Source: Manduca sexta | Lineage: Eukaryota; Arthropoda; Insecta; Lepidoptera; Sphingidae | Direction: 5' to 3' | Length of the DNA stretch: 64,000 nucleotides | Assembly (NCBI RefSeq): GCF_014839805.1 | Contig: NC_051141.1 | Coordinates: forward strand, 9,618,777-9,682,776 | In this document: positions 63,112 through 64,000 of the stretch, one piece after another | How positions within the stretch are numbered: position 1 is the first letter of the stretch | How the letters are laid out: the number at the start of each line of letters is the position of its first letter | Program-made: the position numbers and the translations under genes | The notes under the pieces: model-generated | Database searches by the model: none | What the model was told of the DNA's origin: nothing | What the model saw: the letters and a program-made list of their open reading frames with translations, nothing else

Positions 63112-63402
63112 TTATTCATCGTCGAAATTAAATCTTCTCATGCCATCGAAACGAAATCCATATGCAGCTGCATTTTTCACGTCAACTAGCGCCGGGTTGC
63201 GATGCTTGTAGAAACTACCGTGGCCATGCGCAGGTCTTGAGGAACCGTTAGGAATACCGTGCGCTTCACGAGGGTAAAACGCTTCAAATTGTCCGGTAGA
63301 TGGCAGGACGTTCTTTAAGTTATCGTCCTCCGGGTCGTATGGGCGTGACATAGATGGCGTTAACATTAATAAACAACATACCACGCAAAACGTAGCTCGC
63401 AT
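63112..63402 (-). CDS. Small secreted protein, 96 residues
   Basis: The ATG at 63400-63402 directly follows an acceptor ('tgtattttcag|ATG'), so a 5' non-coding exon lies upstream, and codons before this ATG would be intron. MRATFCVVCCLLMLTPSMS is a signal peptide. The mature chain of about 77 residues has no Cys, is rich in Pro, Asn, His and Asp, and ends in an aromatic/charged segment (YGFRFDGMRRFNFDDE). There is no dibasic site followed by Gly, so an amidated neuropeptide is not evident, although RR occurs in the tail. It is not recognised. The exon start at the ATG mirrors the gene at 53.3 kb. Confidence 0.75.
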   Translation of the reverse strand: MRATFCVVCCLLMLTPSMSRPYDPEDDNLKNVLPSTGQFEAFYPREAHGIPNGSSRPAHGHGSFYKHRNPALVDVKNAAAYGFRFDGMRRFNFDDE

Positions 63403-63417
63403 CTGAAAATACAACTT

Positions 63418-64000
63418 TACAATACAATAAATCTTATATAACGATAAAATTGAATTAAATGTTCATTTTACCTACATTGTCGACAAGAAGTTAACTCAAT
63501 TAGATTGAAATTAATACTGGTTACGAAAATGTTGACCGCGTCGAAGACGCAATTGGCGAAACTGGTACAGTGGCACGGGGGGTCGAACCGCAGTTGATCA
63601 CCTTGACGCCGAGCGACTCATGTTAAAATCGGATAATGTTCTTGAGGCACGTGACCGCGCGCGATTTTGCAACTCTATACTTTCCCTTTGAATAGCGTAG
63701 AGGTACTAACAGCGTTGTCGGCGGCTGTTAACAAACTGGTCGATTCGACGCTGCGGTCGTGTTCATATACATAACATATTTTTCGCACGTTATATTAATG
63801 GATCTAAAATTGTCTTTGCCGAAATGCTAACAATATTTATGTCTTCTCATGGATGTTTTTTATCTAGTGATGCAACTGTTACCAATAATTATTCCATCTT
63901 TCTTATAGATTCTGATCTATACAGCTGAATAGACATTTTTTTTATTCCAGTTAATATTTATTAGAGAAAAACACACTGATCAGTTGCAGTGCATACTCTA
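63418..64000. other. Upstream region of the 63.1-kb gene
   Basis: A GC-richer part (63530-63770) probably contains its promoter and 5' exon. A possible minus-strand TATAT with a CAGT initiator 32 nt on lies at about 63735-63770, and possible donors near 63613. None is decisive. Confidence 0.3.

Noticed and set aside
63600..63640. Coding first exon (ATG AGT CGC ...) for the 63.1-kb gene
   Set aside because: Joining the AAG|GTGATC donor to the 63402 acceptor puts the frames out of register; at most it is part of the leader.
1..64000. CRISPR arrays, bacterial operons or integrated viral genes
   Set aside because: No regularly spaced repeats, no polycistronic frames and no viral structural or replication genes were seen; the sequence is insect nuclear DNA.

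Overview
This window reads as nuclear DNA from a moth or butterfly (Lepidoptera). It is strongly AT-rich, its genes have small spliced exons with GT/AG introns, it carries Penelope-like and RTE-like retroelement remains, and many short repeats have the look of common lepidopteran interspersed repeats. No bacterial features, CRISPR arrays, operons or ribosome binding sites were seen. The organism call rests on recognition, not on a search.

The main content is a loose cluster of genes for secreted, low-complexity, His-, Gly- or Pro/Tyr-rich proteins that look like cuticle or extracellular-matrix components. Left to right: the 3' part of a Gly/His-rich gene (3-1181, +); a large secreted protein with a 2.2-kb last exon (4058-7125, -, first exon not found); a three-exon Gly/His-rich gene (29841-33563, +); a two-exon poly-His gene (38180-39661, -); a three-exon gene (41775-44907, -); a Pro/Gln-rich secreted protein (52559-56813, -); and a 96-residue secreted protein (63112-63402, -). 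Four of them (4058-7125, 29841-33563, 38180-39661, 41775-44907) share a signal peptide followed by a short motif of the form K-K-V-x-I-H-V-P and then a His-rich stretch. They also share intron phases: phase 0 inside the signal peptide and phase 2 just before the motif, with the phase-2 intron absent in the gene at 29.8 kb and the phase-0 intron absent in the gene at 39.6 kb. After this common head each gene has an unrelated tail, as if one secretion/anchor module had been fitted with many matrix domains.

One non-secreted gene (48009-49949, -) interrupts the cluster. It encodes a 548-residue, largely helical protein that I do not recognise.

The rest is gene-poor. The 22-kb stretch from 7.1 to 29.7 kb must contain the missing first exon of the large gene, and otherwise holds repeats. 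Mobile DNA includes two Penelope-like elements (10354-11030, -, with inverted terminal parts and a 12-bp flanking repeat; 59721-61092, +, with the C-terminal half of a reverse transcriptase and a GIY-YIG endonuclease), an RTE-type fragment near 51.25 kb, and a 367-bp, almost perfect foldback element with TTAA ends at 47452-47818. Several core promoters (TATA plus initiator) sit where the gene models need them, at about 29.75, 45.1 and 57.0 kb.
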